Below are positions 8,740-17,698 of a DNA stretch of 64,000 nt, piece by piece; the first letter of the stretch is position 1, and the number at the start of each line of letters is the position of its first letter. The DNA is from Myxococcales bacterium (lineage in GTDB: Bacteria > Myxococcota > Polyangia > HGW-17 > SLPX01): assembly GCA_007131745.1 (NCBI GenBank), contig SLPX01000166.1:1-64000 (forward strand). Reading direction: 5' to 3'. Position numbers and translations under genes: made by a program. The notes beneath the pieces were generated by a model. That model saw nothing but the letters and a program-made list of their open reading frames with translations. It was not told the DNA's origin and made no database searches.

Positions 8740-9042
8740 TCCCGGAACAGTATGCCTATTTCTTCCAGGTTCCAGCCTTTTAAAAAAAATCGAATGAAGT
8801 GCTTTTCCGGCACGATGTTCGCAGTGGGTATGCAGTGAAAACGCATTGTGCGGCATTGAAACTGCAAAAACCGAACAAAGACCGGCATTCATGTCGCATT
8901 TTCAGTAGATCTAAATATGACGCACGTGAACATGACGACATTTCGAAACTTTTAAGACCTAAGCTTGAGAGCTGATTCGAGAAGAGAACGTAATGAGAAA
9001 TAGAATAGAAATCAATGCAAGAGAGAAAGGGAGGAGTAAAAA
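8740..9042. other. Divergent intergenic region, no certain element
   Basis: This stretch separates the acyltransferase from the serpin and must hold promoters for both. The only strong element I see is the GGGAGGAG ribosome site just before the serpin ATG. TTGAGA at 8965 has no convincing -10 at normal spacing. Confidence 0.4.
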
Positions 9043-10368
9043 ATGAAAACCGCACAATTCAAGAAAAGAGCTAACTGGAAGGTGTTTTACCCACTGCTGA
9101 CCCTTTGCATGATTTTCATCACCGGTTGCACGGACAGTGGTGTGGCAGTGCAGGTGGATGGCGGCCCTGAAAGAATCCAATCCCCGAACCTGCTCTCCGG
9201 AGAAATGGAAAAACTTGTCTCGGGATGCACTGCTTTCGGCCTTGAGCTGTTTCAGAATCTTCGCACAGAAGGGCAGAATCTTTTCCTGTCGCCCTTGAGC
9301 ATTTCATGGGCCATGGCCATGGTTTACGCGGGGGCCAAAAACGAAACCGAGGCGGAAATAGCAGCAGGGATGCATTTCGACCTGCCCAAAGACAGGCTGC
9401 CTCCCGTATTCAACCACCTTGAAGGAGAGCTCTCCAGCCGCGGAGAGGGAGCAATGGGCGTGGATGACGAACCTTTCAGGCTCAGGATTGTAAACTCACA
9501 TTGGGCGGCGATTGATTACGAGTTTCTGGAGGATTTCCTGAACACTCTCGCGCTTCATTACGGTTCCGCGATGTTTCTGGTCGATTTCCTGAACAACGCG
9601 GAAAAAGCAAGGACAGACATAAACGAATGGGTCGAAGAAATGACCGAGGGCCTAATCAAAGATCTTATTCCAGAGGGACTTATCAACCAAACTACAAAAC
9701 TCGTCCTGGTCAACGCCATTTATTTCAACGCTGCTTGGCAGAACAAGTTCAAAGAGAGCAATACCACCAAAAGACCCTTCTTCTCGTCCGAAGGAGAAGA
9801 AGTCATAGTGGATTTCATGTTCAGGCAAGGTTATTACTTTTACGCTGAAGTAGACGGAGTCCAAATTGTGCAAATCCCCTACGACGGCAACGAGTTGAGC
9901 ATGGTAATCCTGCTTCCCGGGGAAGGTTTATTCGACGAAGAAGCAGACATACTGGATGTAGAAAGGCTTGGTTACCTGCTCGGAGAAACACAAGCCGTCA
10001 GTGTAAACCTCAGGATGCCCAAATTCGGTATAGAAAGCGATTTCAACCTCAAAGATGCACTGGAATCGATGGGCATTGAACAGGCTTTCGAGGATCCGTT
10101 TGCCCACCATCCCGGCGCGGATTTTTCCGGAATGACCGGAAGCCAAAACCTGTTCATCGATGAAGTCATTCATAAAACGTTCGTGGAAGTAGATGAAAAC
10201 GGCACCGAGGCCGCGGCCGCTACAGCCGTTATAATGGGAGACGGCGGCCTTGCACCGGAACCGCCCGATCCCGTGGAAATGAATATCAACAGGCCCTTCA
10301 TATTCTTCATCAGAGACCATGCCACCGGAGCGATCCCGTTCATAGGCCAGGTTGTCAATCCTGCCTGA
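9043..10368 (+). CDS. Serpin-family serine protease inhibitor, lipoprotein
   Basis: A 441-residue serpin with a lipoprotein signal (basic start, hydrophobic core, lipobox FITGC), so it should sit in the envelope or on the surface. Serpin hallmarks are clear: LFLSPLSISWAMAMVYAGA near the N-terminus, KLVLVNAIYFNAAWQNKF (breach region), DGVQIVQIPYDGNELSMVIL, and the closing RPFIFFIRDHATGAIPFIG. The reactive-loop hinge is GTEAAAATAV (about residue 388), with small residues at P12-P9 as in inhibitory serpins. The loop then runs through IMGDGG to the conserved NRPF block, so the P1 residue may be Gly, Asp or Met. The target protease is unknown. A strong GGGAGGAG precedes the ATG. Confidence 0.95.
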   Translation: MKTAQFKKRANWKVFYPLLTLCMIFITGCTDSGVAVQVDGGPERIQSPNLLSGEMEKLVSGCTAFGLELFQNLRTEGQNLFLSPLSISWAMAMVYAGAKNETEAEIAAGMHFDLPKDRLPPVFNHLEGELSSRGEGAMGVDDEPFRLRIVNSHWAAIDYEFLEDFLNTLALHYGSAMFLVDFLNNAEKARTDINEWVEEMTEGLIKDLIPEGLINQTTKLVLVNAIYFNAAWQNKFKESNTTKRPFFSSEGEEVIVDFMFRQGYYFYAEVDGVQIVQIPYDGNELSMVILLPGEGLFDEEADILDVERLGYLLGETQAVSVNLRMPKFGIESDFNLKDALESMGIEQAFEDPFAHHPGADFSGMTGSQNLFIDEVIHKTFVEVDENGTEAAAATAVIMGDGGLAPEPPDPVEMNINRPFIFFIRDHATGAIPFIGQVVNPA

Positions 10369-10596
10369 TCACGCATGACGCCAAACAATTTAATAATATC
10401 AAGCATATAGATCGACATCCGGCGATTTGCAGAGGGTGTTCGGTGGGCAATCCGAGATCATTAATGACGAGCCCAAGCATGACATGCAGAAAAAAGGAAC
10501 ATAATTATGGGGATTGAAGTTCGAAATGTCATCGACCGGCTGCTTTTTTCGGGTTGAAATCGAGCAGCAGGCAGTTACCCTACGCAAGGATGAGAC

Positions 10597-11094
10597 ATGG
10601 GAATCAAGCGAACTTTCACTTATGACGTCGCCATCGTGTTATTAGCTGCGCTGATGGCGCCGGTAGTTGCGTTTGCCTTTGCTATGTCTATAGATTCCTC
10701 TCTCGGCCTCATAATGGGATCCTTGCTTGGTCTCTTATTGGCAACTTGGCTGATCCTAAACCAAGTATTGAAGCCTCGGTTGCTGCGACGCAGTTGGAAA
10801 CGATTCGCAGCCCTTCACGGCTACCGCCTGGATGATCCCAAGGCTCCTGGAACAACCCCGAAGCTGGTGGGCCGAGTGGACGGGCATGTTGTGAAAGTCG
10901 AGATCGAATCATATTCTCATGCATCCTCCACGGGAGGATCGACCAGTGCACTTCGAACAGTCGTATCTTTGATCCACGAACGCGATGGCAAGTTAGTCGG
11001 TAAGACTGAACGTGGCGGCGCTATCAGCAGCGAACGAACGCTCCGGTCCATGATCGACTCCATTAGTCATGACCCTACTTCAGGCTCGATCTAA
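10597..11094 (+). CDS. Hypothetical membrane protein
   Basis: A 165-residue protein with two N-terminal transmembrane helices (VAIVLLAALMAPVVAFAFA and LGLIMGSLLGLLLATWLIL). A soluble C-terminal domain follows, containing FAALHGYRLDDPKAPG and HVVKVEIESYSHAS. No known family was recognised. The ATG has AAGGATGAG upstream. It stands alone before the ParE/Phd pair on the other strand and ends at a tight hairpin just past its stop. Confidence 0.6.
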   Translation: MGIKRTFTYDVAIVLLAALMAPVVAFAFAMSIDSSLGLIMGSLLGLLLATWLILNQVLKPRLLRRSWKRFAALHGYRLDDPKAPGTTPKLVGRVDGHVVKVEIESYSHASSTGGSTSALRTVVSLIHERDGKLVGKTERGGAISSERTLRSMIDSISHDPTSGSI

Positions 11095-11096
11095 TG

Positions 11097-11113
11097 AGCC
11101 GCTCAAAGCGGCT
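11097..11113 (+). terminator. Tight hairpin just after the stop of the membrane-protein gene
   Basis: AGCCGCT, loop CAA, AGCGGCT forms a perfect seven-pair stem starting three bases past the TAA. There is no T-run after it, so intrinsic termination is uncertain. Confidence 0.4.
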
Positions 11114-11148
11114 GGAGATTAGCAATGAGAGGGTGGCGAACAACACTG

Positions 11149-11469
11149 TTATTCATCGGGGCCGGATTCGCCCAAGTCAGACAAAGCTTTCCCGGGGAAC
11201 AAGCGATGGCCTTCAAAAACCGTCAAGACATGGATGGCATTTTTCTTTATTTGATACACGATCCGGTAATTGCGCAAAAACACTTCGCGCACCTCCTGTT
11301 CGGCTCTTTCCGGCACTACTCTTCCCGCAAACGGAGATTCAGCGGCTTTGCCGGCGCGTTCACGCAGTCGTTCAACCCACGCACGAGCCGCATTGGGGTT
11401 ATCCTTTGCTATGAATCGGCCGATGTCCAGCAGGTCTCTTCTTGACCTGTCGGTCCAAAAAAGTTTCAT
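11149..11469 (-). CDS. ParE/RelE-type toxin
   Basis: A 106-residue toxin of the ParE/RelE superfamily: WTDRSRRDLLDIGRFIAKDNP, then AARAWVERLRERA, the strand-rich FAGRVVPERAEQEVREVFLRNYRIVY, and IHVLTVFEGHRLFP. Family members either poison gyrase (ParE) or cleave ribosome-bound mRNA (RelE). The RNYRIVY and VFEGHR blocks favour ParE. Its ATG overlaps the antitoxin stop by four bases, so the pair is coupled with the antitoxin first. Confidence 0.88.
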   Translation of the reverse strand: MKLFWTDRSRRDLLDIGRFIAKDNPNAARAWVERLRERAGKAAESPFAGRVVPERAEQEVREVFLRNYRIVYQIKKNAIHVLTVFEGHRLFPGKALSDLGESGPDE

Positions 11470-11756
11470 GGTTCAGGTGATCCGAGAGCTTCATCGAGTT
11501 CGCGGGTAAGCTTTGCATCGTCAATTACCCGACCGGCAGCGGAGTCTGATAATCCATCGTCGACAGCCTCCAGGAATCGGGCGTTTTCATTGAGGCGATC
11601 GAATTCCGCCGGAGTGAGGAGCACCGCAGCAGGTTTTCCATTCTGTGTGATGACGAACGGGCGCTTCGTTTCCCGGAGTCTTCTAATTACCCGGGAAGCC
11701 TGGGTTTTGAATTCTCCAACGGGGAGAATATCTTCTGATATTCGAAGTTCTTTCAT
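11466..11756 (-). CDS. Phd/YefM-type antitoxin
   Basis: A 96-residue antitoxin with the Phd/YefM DNA-binding fold: ILPVGEFKTQASRVIRRLRE, then RPFVITQNGKPAAVLLTPAEFDRL. An acidic C-terminus should wrap the toxin. I start it at ATG 11756, which has GGAGG eight bases upstream; the frame is open to a TTG at 11771, but that would lie on the ribosome site itself. It precedes and overlaps the ParE-like toxin. Autoregulation by the complex is expected from the family but no operator was resolved. Confidence 0.88.
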   Translation of the reverse strand: MKELRISEDILPVGEFKTQASRVIRRLRETKRPFVITQNGKPAAVLLTPAEFDRLNENARFLEAVDDGLSDSAAGRVIDDAKLTRELDEALGSPEP

Positions 11757-12123
11757 ATCAAACACCTCCAATTCCGGCTCATAATTATAGTCTAAATATA
11801 GATCAGCATTCTGGTTTATTCAAGCTGTTTCCTGCCTGGCCATGTTTCGGCCTGTAACGCCATCCATCATTACCTGTTCCCACCTGTTCCCTTTTCCAGA
11901 CCTTTTCCGGATTACACTTCGGCAGAAAACAGTGTCGGATTCAACCGGGAAATGCAACCAAGGGTTGACCATTGCAAAGCAGTACTTACATTGTGTGATG
12001 TAGAGAAAAAACCTTAAACATTCAGACAGTTACAAGAAATTTTTGTTTTTTGCATGTGCTTAAGGTGCGGCGATTGTGCGCGGGCGCAACCGTTGCGCCG
12101 GAATCGGAAAGGAGGTAGTGATC
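11757..12123. other. Intergenic region between antitoxin and Hsp20 gene
   Basis: This holds the divergent promoters. At 11965-11992 TTGACC, 16 bases, TACATT is a weak sigma-70 candidate for hsp20. It overlaps an AGG-N11-TTGCA string (11961-11976) with a perfect -12 but poor -24 sigma-54 match. TCCGGA at 11906-11911 resembles half of the paired palindromes before the second hsp20. AAAGGAGGT lies before the ATG at 12124. Confidence 0.35.
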
Positions 12124-12567
12124 ATGCTGGAACGCTACAATCCATTTAGAAAAGTCATGAGGGAGCAGGAGAAAGAATCCGCGTACAATCCTCTCAGCAT
12201 CTGGGCCGATTGGGATCATTGGCCCGGCATGGATCTGTTCGGGAAAGGATTCGGAGCCACCGACGTGGCGGAGGATGATAACGGAATCACTTTCAAAGTG
12301 GACATGCCCGGGATCAAGCCGGAAGAGATCGATGTCCAGGCTGAAGGGGGAACTTTGACGATCCGAAGCGAAAGAAAGTCTGAAAAAGAAGAGAAGAAAA
12401 AGACTTATCACCGGATCGAAAGAAGATACGGTGGGTTCTGCCGCAGCTTTCAGCTGCCTTCCTCGGTTGACACCTCATCGGTGGAAGCAAAATTCGAAAA
12501 CGGAGTGCTGGTCGTGGAGGTTCCGAAAACCGAAGAATCCAAGGCTCGAAAGATCAAAATCAAATAG
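12124..12567 (+). CDS. Small heat-shock protein, Hsp20 family (first copy)
   Basis: An ATP-independent holdase of 147 residues. The alpha-crystallin domain runs from about residue 45: VAEDDNGITFKVDMPGIKPE, then YGGFCRSFQLPSSVDTSSV and the AKFENGVLVVEVPK signature. It ends in an I-x-I-type tail (KIKIK) used in oligomer assembly. ATG 12124 is chosen because AAAGGAGG lies just upstream; an upstream in-frame GTG (12076) has no such site. It is about 45 percent like, not identical to, the second Hsp20 at 20004 by eye. Confidence 0.93.
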   Translation: MLERYNPFRKVMREQEKESAYNPLSIWADWDHWPGMDLFGKGFGATDVAEDDNGITFKVDMPGIKPEEIDVQAEGGTLTIRSERKSEKEEKKKTYHRIERRYGGFCRSFQLPSSVDTSSVEAKFENGVLVVEVPKTEESKARKIKIK

Positions 12568-12589
12568 CCCTTTCACCCTGTAACACCAC

Positions 12590-12633
12590 CCTGTCAAGCC
12601 GCAGAGGCGCAAGGCTTCTGCAGGCTTGACAGG
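12590..12633 (+). terminator. Strong stem-loop after hsp20
   Basis: CCTGTCAAGCC (12590-12600) pairs with GGCTTGACAGG (12623-12633). Five more pairs (GCAGA/TCTGC) stack on inside with one bulged A. No T-run follows. It could be a Rho-independent-like terminator, an mRNA-stabilising end or a dispersed palindrome. Confidence 0.45.
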
Positions 12634-12702
12634 TCAAACCCTAAACTCTACCGTCTCACAAAGAGCAAAAACCCACAATTATGGACGCACAGGAGAAAAA
12701 CC

Positions 12703-13914
12703 ATGGACAATAGTCCCCGTCTGTCAAAACGCGCTGAAACCATTCCGGCAAGCCCGATCAGAAAACTTGTCCCGTTTGCACTAGACGCAAAAAAACGCGG
12801 AATCCATGTGTATCACCTCAATATCGGCCAGCCGGATCTGCCTACTATTCCGGCGGGTTTGAAAGCGCTTAAAGAGCTGAATACCGAAGTCATACAGTAT
12901 GGTCTGTCCCAGGGCGACCAGGCCCTGACCGACGCGTTGATCAAGTTTTACAGCGGCCAGGGACACAGCCTCAAGCCGGAAAACATAGTCGTTACAGCGG
13001 GCGGAAGCGAAGCAATAAGTTTTGCCTTGATGGCAATCGGCGACCAAGAAGATGAATTCGTTATTCCTGAGCCTTTTTACACTAATTACAACGGTTTCTC
13101 TGTCACTTCGGGCGTCCGTTTGGTTCCCATAACCACCCAGCCGGAAACCGGTTACCGTTGCCCCACGGCCGAACAATTCGAGGAAAAGATCACGGAACGC
13201 ACGAGGGGGATCATCATCAATTCCCCGGGAAATCCCACAGGCGCGGTGTACACGCGCAAAGAAATGCAAACCATAGCAGATATTGCACATAAGCACGATC
13301 TGTATGTCATCTCCGACGAAGTTTACCGGGAATTCGTTTTTGACGGAGTAGAAGCGATCGGCATTATGGACATTGAAGGGATGGAGGAGCGTGCCGTCGT
13401 TATCGACTCCATTTCCAAGCGTTACAGCGCATGCGGCGCGCGGGTTGGCTGTGTGATCAGCCGAAATGATCGCCTCATGGAAGCTGTTTTGCGCTATGGC
13501 CAGGCCCGGCTTTGCCCGCCCGCACTCGGCCAAGTGGTCGCAGCGGCCGCATACGACGATGAAAGCGACTATATTGAACAAAGCCGCATGGAGTACGCGC
13601 GGCGGCGCGACGTGGTTTTGAGCCGCCTCAAGGGAATCGACGACGTTGTCTGCGAAAAACCCCAAGGTGCATTCTATTGCCTGGCCAAGATTCCGGTCGA
13701 CGATGTAGAATCTTTTTGCAAGTGGATGCTTACCGATTTCAATCGGGACGGTTATACCGTTATGACCGCGCCCGGACCCGGATTCTACGCCACCCCGGGT
13801 CTTGGAAACCAGGAAATCCGAATCGCCTACGTACTCAACTGCAAGGAACTGGAACATGCAATGGACTGCCTCACAGAGGGAATCCGGGAATACAACCGGG
13901 CATGTCGCACATAA
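12703..13914 (+). CDS. Pyridoxal-phosphate aminotransferase, class I/II (aspartate-aminotransferase-like)
   Basis: A 403-residue fold-type I aminotransferase. Visible features are the N-terminal HLNIGQPDLPTIP, the cofactor-binding VVTAGGSEAISFALMAIG, NSPGNPTGAVYTR, the DEVYREFVFDG aspartate/tyrosine block, and the Schiff-base lysine in DSISKRYSACG (about residue 241). The substrate-carboxylate arginine is in QEIRIAYVLN. The family transfers amino groups between amino acids and 2-oxo acids in the cytosol. Aspartate or a broad range is most likely but substrate cannot be fixed. AGGAG lies eight bases before the ATG. It stands alone, between hsp20 and the ECF sigma factor. Confidence 0.9.
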   Translation: MDNSPRLSKRAETIPASPIRKLVPFALDAKKRGIHVYHLNIGQPDLPTIPAGLKALKELNTEVIQYGLSQGDQALTDALIKFYSGQGHSLKPENIVVTAGGSEAISFALMAIGDQEDEFVIPEPFYTNYNGFSVTSGVRLVPITTQPETGYRCPTAEQFEEKITERTRGIIINSPGNPTGAVYTRKEMQTIADIAHKHDLYVISDEVYREFVFDGVEAIGIMDIEGMEERAVVIDSISKRYSACGARVGCVISRNDRLMEAVLRYGQARLCPPALGQVVAAAAYDDESDYIEQSRMEYARRRDVVLSRLKGIDDVVCEKPQGAFYCLAKIPVDDVESFCKWMLTDFNRDGYTVMTAPGPGFYATPGLGNQEIRIAYVLNCKELEHAMDCLTEGIREYNRACRT

Positions 13915-14036
13915 TACATAATAAACGTGTTTGAAAAACCGTAGAAAAAAAAACGGGGAATTCGTCTTTCAAAGCCTGCATAGGCTGGAATAAACAAAAG
14001 CAAATCCTGTTTAAGAGGGTGTGAAGGGAGCAAGCC

Positions 14037-14783
14037 GTGATCGCAAACAAACGTCGAAAAAAAGGAAGGCACACCAAAACTGAATTCGAAGCCCTGCTCG
14101 TTCCTCTTATGGATTCGCTGTACGGCATGGCACTCAGGTTGACCCGCGACGAAGAGCGGGCCGAAGATCTTGTGCAGGAATCATGTCTCAAGGCTTACCG
14201 GGCATTTCACAGCTTCGAACCCGACACCAACTTCCGCGCGTGGGTGTTTCGAATAATGACGAACACTTTCATTACCGATTACCACCGGCGCAAAAGAGAA
14301 GCTTCATCATCGGTGGACCTTGAAAGCAGATCCCACTATCAACGATTCGTGGGATTCGATACCGCCCGCTCAGCAAAGCAACCGGAAAACCACGTGTTGG
14401 ACAAGATGATGTCCGACGACATCCAGGCCGCTCTGAATCAACTTCCTGAAGATTTCCGCCAGGCTGTGTTGCTGTGCGACGTGGAAGGCTTTTCATACAA
14501 GGAAATCGCTGAAATCCTGGACTGTCCGATCGGCACTGTCATGAGCCGGCTTTATCGAGGCAGGAGAATGCTTCAGAATCTCCTTTATAATCACGCTGTT
14601 GAGCAAGGTCTGATTCCTGCTCAAACACCAGAAGCGGATTATCGGGCAGATTCCAACGGAAGGGAAGAACAGGAAGAACAATCCGAGGGGGTTGCAACCG
14701 GAACGAACGGGTCCGAAATCAATGAGAACGGGCGGATCGCCCGTTTTGAAGAATACAGAAATCGTCGCAATGGAAAGATATGA
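14037..14783 (+). CDS. ECF-type RNA polymerase sigma factor
   Basis: A 248-residue sigma-70 family factor of the extracytoplasmic type. Region 2 is ALRLTRDEERAEDLVQESCL with FRAWVFRIMTNTFITDYHRR. Region 4 is LPEDFRQAVLLCDVEGFSYK, continuing EIAEILDCPIGTVMSRLYRG, a clear helix-turn-helix. The tail past about residue 190 is acidic and unusual in length for the class. The GTG start at 14037 has AGGGAG seven bases upstream. The anti-sigma gene follows 43 bases downstream, or overlaps if its earlier ATG is used, so this is a sigma/anti-sigma pair. The regulon is unknown. Confidence 0.93.
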   Translation: MIANKRRKKGRHTKTEFEALLVPLMDSLYGMALRLTRDEERAEDLVQESCLKAYRAFHSFEPDTNFRAWVFRIMTNTFITDYHRRKREASSSVDLESRSHYQRFVGFDTARSAKQPENHVLDKMMSDDIQAALNQLPEDFRQAVLLCDVEGFSYKEIAEILDCPIGTVMSRLYRGRRMLQNLLYNHAVEQGLIPAQTPEADYRADSNGREEQEEQSEGVATGTNGSEINENGRIARFEEYRNRRNGKI

Positions 14784-14826
14784 CAGGAAAGAAACCAAAC
14801 CCTCAGGGCGAGCAAAAGGCTTTACA

Positions 14827-15597
14827 ATGAACTGCCAAGAAATTCACAAGTTCGTTCACGTCTACGTGGACGGAGAATTCGGTGACCGCGAAAGAAGGGA
14901 ATTCGAAAAACATCTTCAGGGCTGCGAAGAATGCTGCGCCGTCGTTCGCTTTGAAGAACGGTTCAAATCCACGCTTCAAAAAAGCATGCCCAAGATCAAG
15001 GCACCCAAAAGCGTGGTGGACAAACTGAGGACCCACTTGGACGCGGAACCCGAACCGGCATCCCCGTGGTCGACCTGGCTATATGTCGCGGTGCCCGCGG
15101 CAGCTATGGCCGCGGCTGCAATACTTGTGTTTATTCTCTGGCCCACCCATGAAAGCGGGTCTTCGGAGGTTTTGGAAGCCGGTGTCGCGCATCACTCAAA
15201 TTCTTTTCCCATGGAAGTACAAGGACCCGACGTTCAAACAGTGGCCAGTTGGTATGAAGACAAGGTACGGATTCCTGTTCGTCCTCCCCGGTTGAACAGT
15301 CACGGAGTGGATCTGGCCGGCGGAAGACTCGTCAATTTCAACCGCTCTCCTGCAGCCTACCTTGTGTATAGCAACGGAAACCGAAAAAAAGTATCCGTGC
15401 ACATATTTGATCCGAGACATATTCCCCGCAGAGGACTTGTGCGCAATCGAATCAGTGGAAAATCTGTATATATAGGCTCGGTAAACGGTCACAAGGTGGC
15501 GGTTTTCAAGCACAACGGTGTAGGCTACGCCGTCACCGCCGACGTGTCCAACGAACATCTCAAGAGAATCGTCCGCACCATAATCAGACGCCATTGA
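14827..15597 (+). CDS. Anti-sigma factor with zinc-finger and membrane anchor
   Basis: The N-terminus (MNCQEIHKFVHVYVDGEFGD) and the HLQGCEECC motif (about residues 28-36) are those of zf-HC2/ZAS anti-sigma domains, which hold the partner sigma factor. One transmembrane helix follows (about 85-106, VAVPAAAMAAAAILVFILW). The roughly 150-residue periplasmic domain includes HIFDPRHIPRRGLV and VAVFKHNGVGYAVTADVSN and could be the sensor. ATG 14827 matches the family start and has AAAGG upstream. ATG 14770, overlapping the sigma gene by 14 bases, has no ribosome site. The fold is confident; the signal is unknown. Confidence 0.85.
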   Translation: MNCQEIHKFVHVYVDGEFGDRERREFEKHLQGCEECCAVVRFEERFKSTLQKSMPKIKAPKSVVDKLRTHLDAEPEPASPWSTWLYVAVPAAAMAAAAILVFILWPTHESGSSEVLEAGVAHHSNSFPMEVQGPDVQTVASWYEDKVRIPVRPPRLNSHGVDLAGGRLVNFNRSPAAYLVYSNGNRKKVSVHIFDPRHIPRRGLVRNRISGKSVYIGSVNGHKVAVFKHNGVGYAVTADVSNEHLKRIVRTIIRRH

Positions 15598-15801
15598 AAC
15601 ACCCCTCTAATGATTCCACCCCTTGATGATTAGATCGGCAATTTGCGCGCTGGAGCAAATAAGCTCTCAAAATCTTTCTCCGGATGTTTTAACGCCGATT
15701 GACAGGATCATCTTGTTTTAGTAGCAAAAGGGCAAGAGAGTCGGTGATCCGACAGGCGGAAATCACCGGCTTTCCCTGTATCACACTTTTCGGGATAGCA
15801 T

Positions 15802-16785
15802 ATGAACCAGCAAGTTCACCTTGTAACCGGCGGAGCCGGATTCGTGGGTTCCAACATTGTCGCCCGTTTGGTTCAAGAGGGAAACCAGGTCAGGGTGCTG
15901 GACAACCTTTCAACGGGACATCGAAGGAACCTGGAAAATTTTTTATCGGACAAGGAAGGCGGCTCTTCCGACCGAGTGGAATTCATAGAGGGAGATATTC
16001 GGGACAGGAAAGTGGTGAAGAAATGTTTGAAAGACGTGAAATACGTTTTTCATCAGGCCGCGCTTCCCTCTGTGCCGCGCTCCATTGAGGACCCCGCCGA
16101 ATCAGTTTCCGTAGCCGTGGACGGAACCTTGACCATCCTGGAAGAATCGCGGAAAGAAGGGGTGAAAAGAGTTGTGTACGCAGCGTCTTCATCCGCTTAC
16201 GGGGCAAATGAAACCGTACCGAAAAAGGAAAGCTTCCGGCCCGAACCATTGTCGCCTTATGCTGCAGGAAAACTCGCGGCGGAGTATCTTTGCAAGGTTT
16301 TCAGTGACTGCTATGGGCTGGAAACAGTTTCACTTCGTTATTTCAACGTGTTCGGGCCCGGACAAGATCTGGATTCACCATACGCGGCGGTTATTCCCAA
16401 ATTCATAGATGCCTTCTTGGAAAAAAGATCACCGGTCGTGTTCGGCGATGGTAACCAAACCAGGGATTTTACTTTCGTAGACAACGTGGTGGAAGCAAAT
16501 CTTCTGGCGGCCTCGGCTCCCAGCGTAGGCGACGGACGGGTGATGAATGTGGCGTGCGGTCAAAGCATCAGTCTCCTGGACCTCCTGGATTCTCTGTCCG
16601 GGATTCTTGGCCCGTGCAAGGAACCTCGATTTAAAGATCCCCGCCCCGGAGATGTCATGCACTCTCTTGCCGACATCACTGAAGCAAAGTCACATATGGG
16701 TTATGATGTAGTGGTTCCCTTGTACAAAGGCCTGGAAAAGACCGTACAATGGTATCGAAAATTCAAGAAAACACAGGAGTACTAA
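15802..16785 (+). CDS. NAD-dependent nucleotide-sugar epimerase/dehydratase
   Basis: An extended short-chain dehydrogenase of 327 residues acting on a nucleotide-sugar. The Rossmann motif is TGGAGFVGSN (about residues 9-18), followed by LDNLSTGHRRN and EGDIRD. Active-site serines are in YAASSSAYG and the catalytic pair in YAAGK (about 153-157). RYFNVFGPGQD and DGNQTRDFTFVDNV are typical of the UDP-glucose/UDP-N-acetylglucosamine 4-epimerase branch. The exact sugar is not fixed. Its stop is one base before the yicC start, making an epimerase-yicC-gmk operon. Confidence 0.9.
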   Translation: MNQQVHLVTGGAGFVGSNIVARLVQEGNQVRVLDNLSTGHRRNLENFLSDKEGGSSDRVEFIEGDIRDRKVVKKCLKDVKYVFHQAALPSVPRSIEDPAESVSVAVDGTLTILEESRKEGVKRVVYAASSSAYGANETVPKKESFRPEPLSPYAAGKLAAEYLCKVFSDCYGLETVSLRYFNVFGPGQDLDSPYAAVIPKFIDAFLEKRSPVVFGDGNQTRDFTFVDNVVEANLLAASAPSVGDGRVMNVACGQSISLLDLLDSLSGILGPCKEPRFKDPRPGDVMHSLADITEAKSHMGYDVVVPLYKGLEKTVQWYRKFKKTQEY

Positions 16786-16786
16786 C

Positions 16787-17698
16787 GTGAGCACCAGATT
16801 TCGCAGCATGACGGCCTTCGGCCGTTCCACTTTTACGTACGGGCAAATACCCTACAGCGTGGAGATCCGTACCACGAACAGCCGTTTTCTGGATGTAAGG
16901 GTCTACCTGCCCTGGGGATTGCCGGACGTGGAACGGCAGGTTGTCAAAAGAATTCGGGAATGGCTGAAGAGGGGCCGGGTCGAAGTCAGCATAAAAAAGG
17001 GATTGGTGGAAACCGCAAACACCCGGGAAACACAAAAAGCATTTTTGACTTCAAGGTTCCAACGGGTTCATGAAACACTCAAAGAGATCAAAAACGATCT
17101 CAACATTGAAGGATCCATTGAATTGGCAACTGTTTTGAAAGCGCAAACAGTGTTCGGCGAAAACCTGGATCCACCAGTGCGCTCCGAAGAACTTCTGGAG
17201 AATCTTTTGCCGGAATTGGATGAGGCGCTTGAAGCCCTGCTGAAAATGAGAAAGCAAGATGGGGCCGCCATGGACAGAGCCATGGCGGACAGCCTCGAAG
17301 CCGTCACTGTTTTGTCCGACTCGATCCTGGCTTTGGCAGCCGAAGTACCTAAGAGCATAAAACGCAGGCTTGAGGAAAGATTGTCGTGTCTCATTTCAAG
17401 CGACCCCCCGTCGGGATGCGTTGATTCGATACGATTAGCGCAGGAAGTGGCAATCCTGGCGGACAAGGCCGACATCACGGAAGAGGTCACGAGGATAAAG
17501 AGTCATATCGAGCAGATTCGCGCATCCAGAAAGTCGGAACCCCCTCACGGCCGAAAACTTGAGTTTTTGATCCAGGAAATCCAGCGAGAAGTAAACACAG
17601 CGGCGTCCAAAACCCCGGACGTGAGAATCGCCAGGGCAGCGGTGGAGATCAAAACCGAGATCGAAAGAATGAGGGAGATAGCGCAAAATGTCGAATGA
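16787..17698 (+). CDS. yicC: YicC-family endoribonuclease
   Basis: A 303-residue protein with the YicC opening (RSMTAFGRSTF) and EIRTTNSRFLDVRVYLP. Its C-terminal DUF1732 part includes GRKLEFLIQEIQREVNTAAS and VEIKTEIERMREIAQNVE. E. coli YicC is an RNA-degrading hexamer linked to stationary-phase fitness and small-RNA decay. GTG 16787 with AGGAG upstream is the start. It overlaps gmk by 11 bases, the yicC-gmk order seen in many proteobacteria. Confidence 0.92.
   Translation: MSTRFRSMTAFGRSTFTYGQIPYSVEIRTTNSRFLDVRVYLPWGLPDVERQVVKRIREWLKRGRVEVSIKKGLVETANTRETQKAFLTSRFQRVHETLKEIKNDLNIEGSIELATVLKAQTVFGENLDPPVRSEELLENLLPELDEALEALLKMRKQDGAAMDRAMADSLEAVTVLSDSILALAAEVPKSIKRRLEERLSCLISSDPPSGCVDSIRLAQEVAILADKADITEEVTRIKSHIEQIRASRKSEPPHGRKLEFLIQEIQREVNTAASKTPDVRIARAAVEIKTEIERMREIAQNVE

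Noticed and set aside
11961..11993. Sigma-54 promoter before the first hsp20
   Set aside because: The -12 (TTGCA) is perfect and the spacing right, but the -24 region is poor and overlaps a sigma-70-like box; kept only as a remark.
12781..13857. A 358-codon minus-strand frame
   Set aside because: It is the antisense of a clear aminotransferase with all catalytic motifs on the plus strand.
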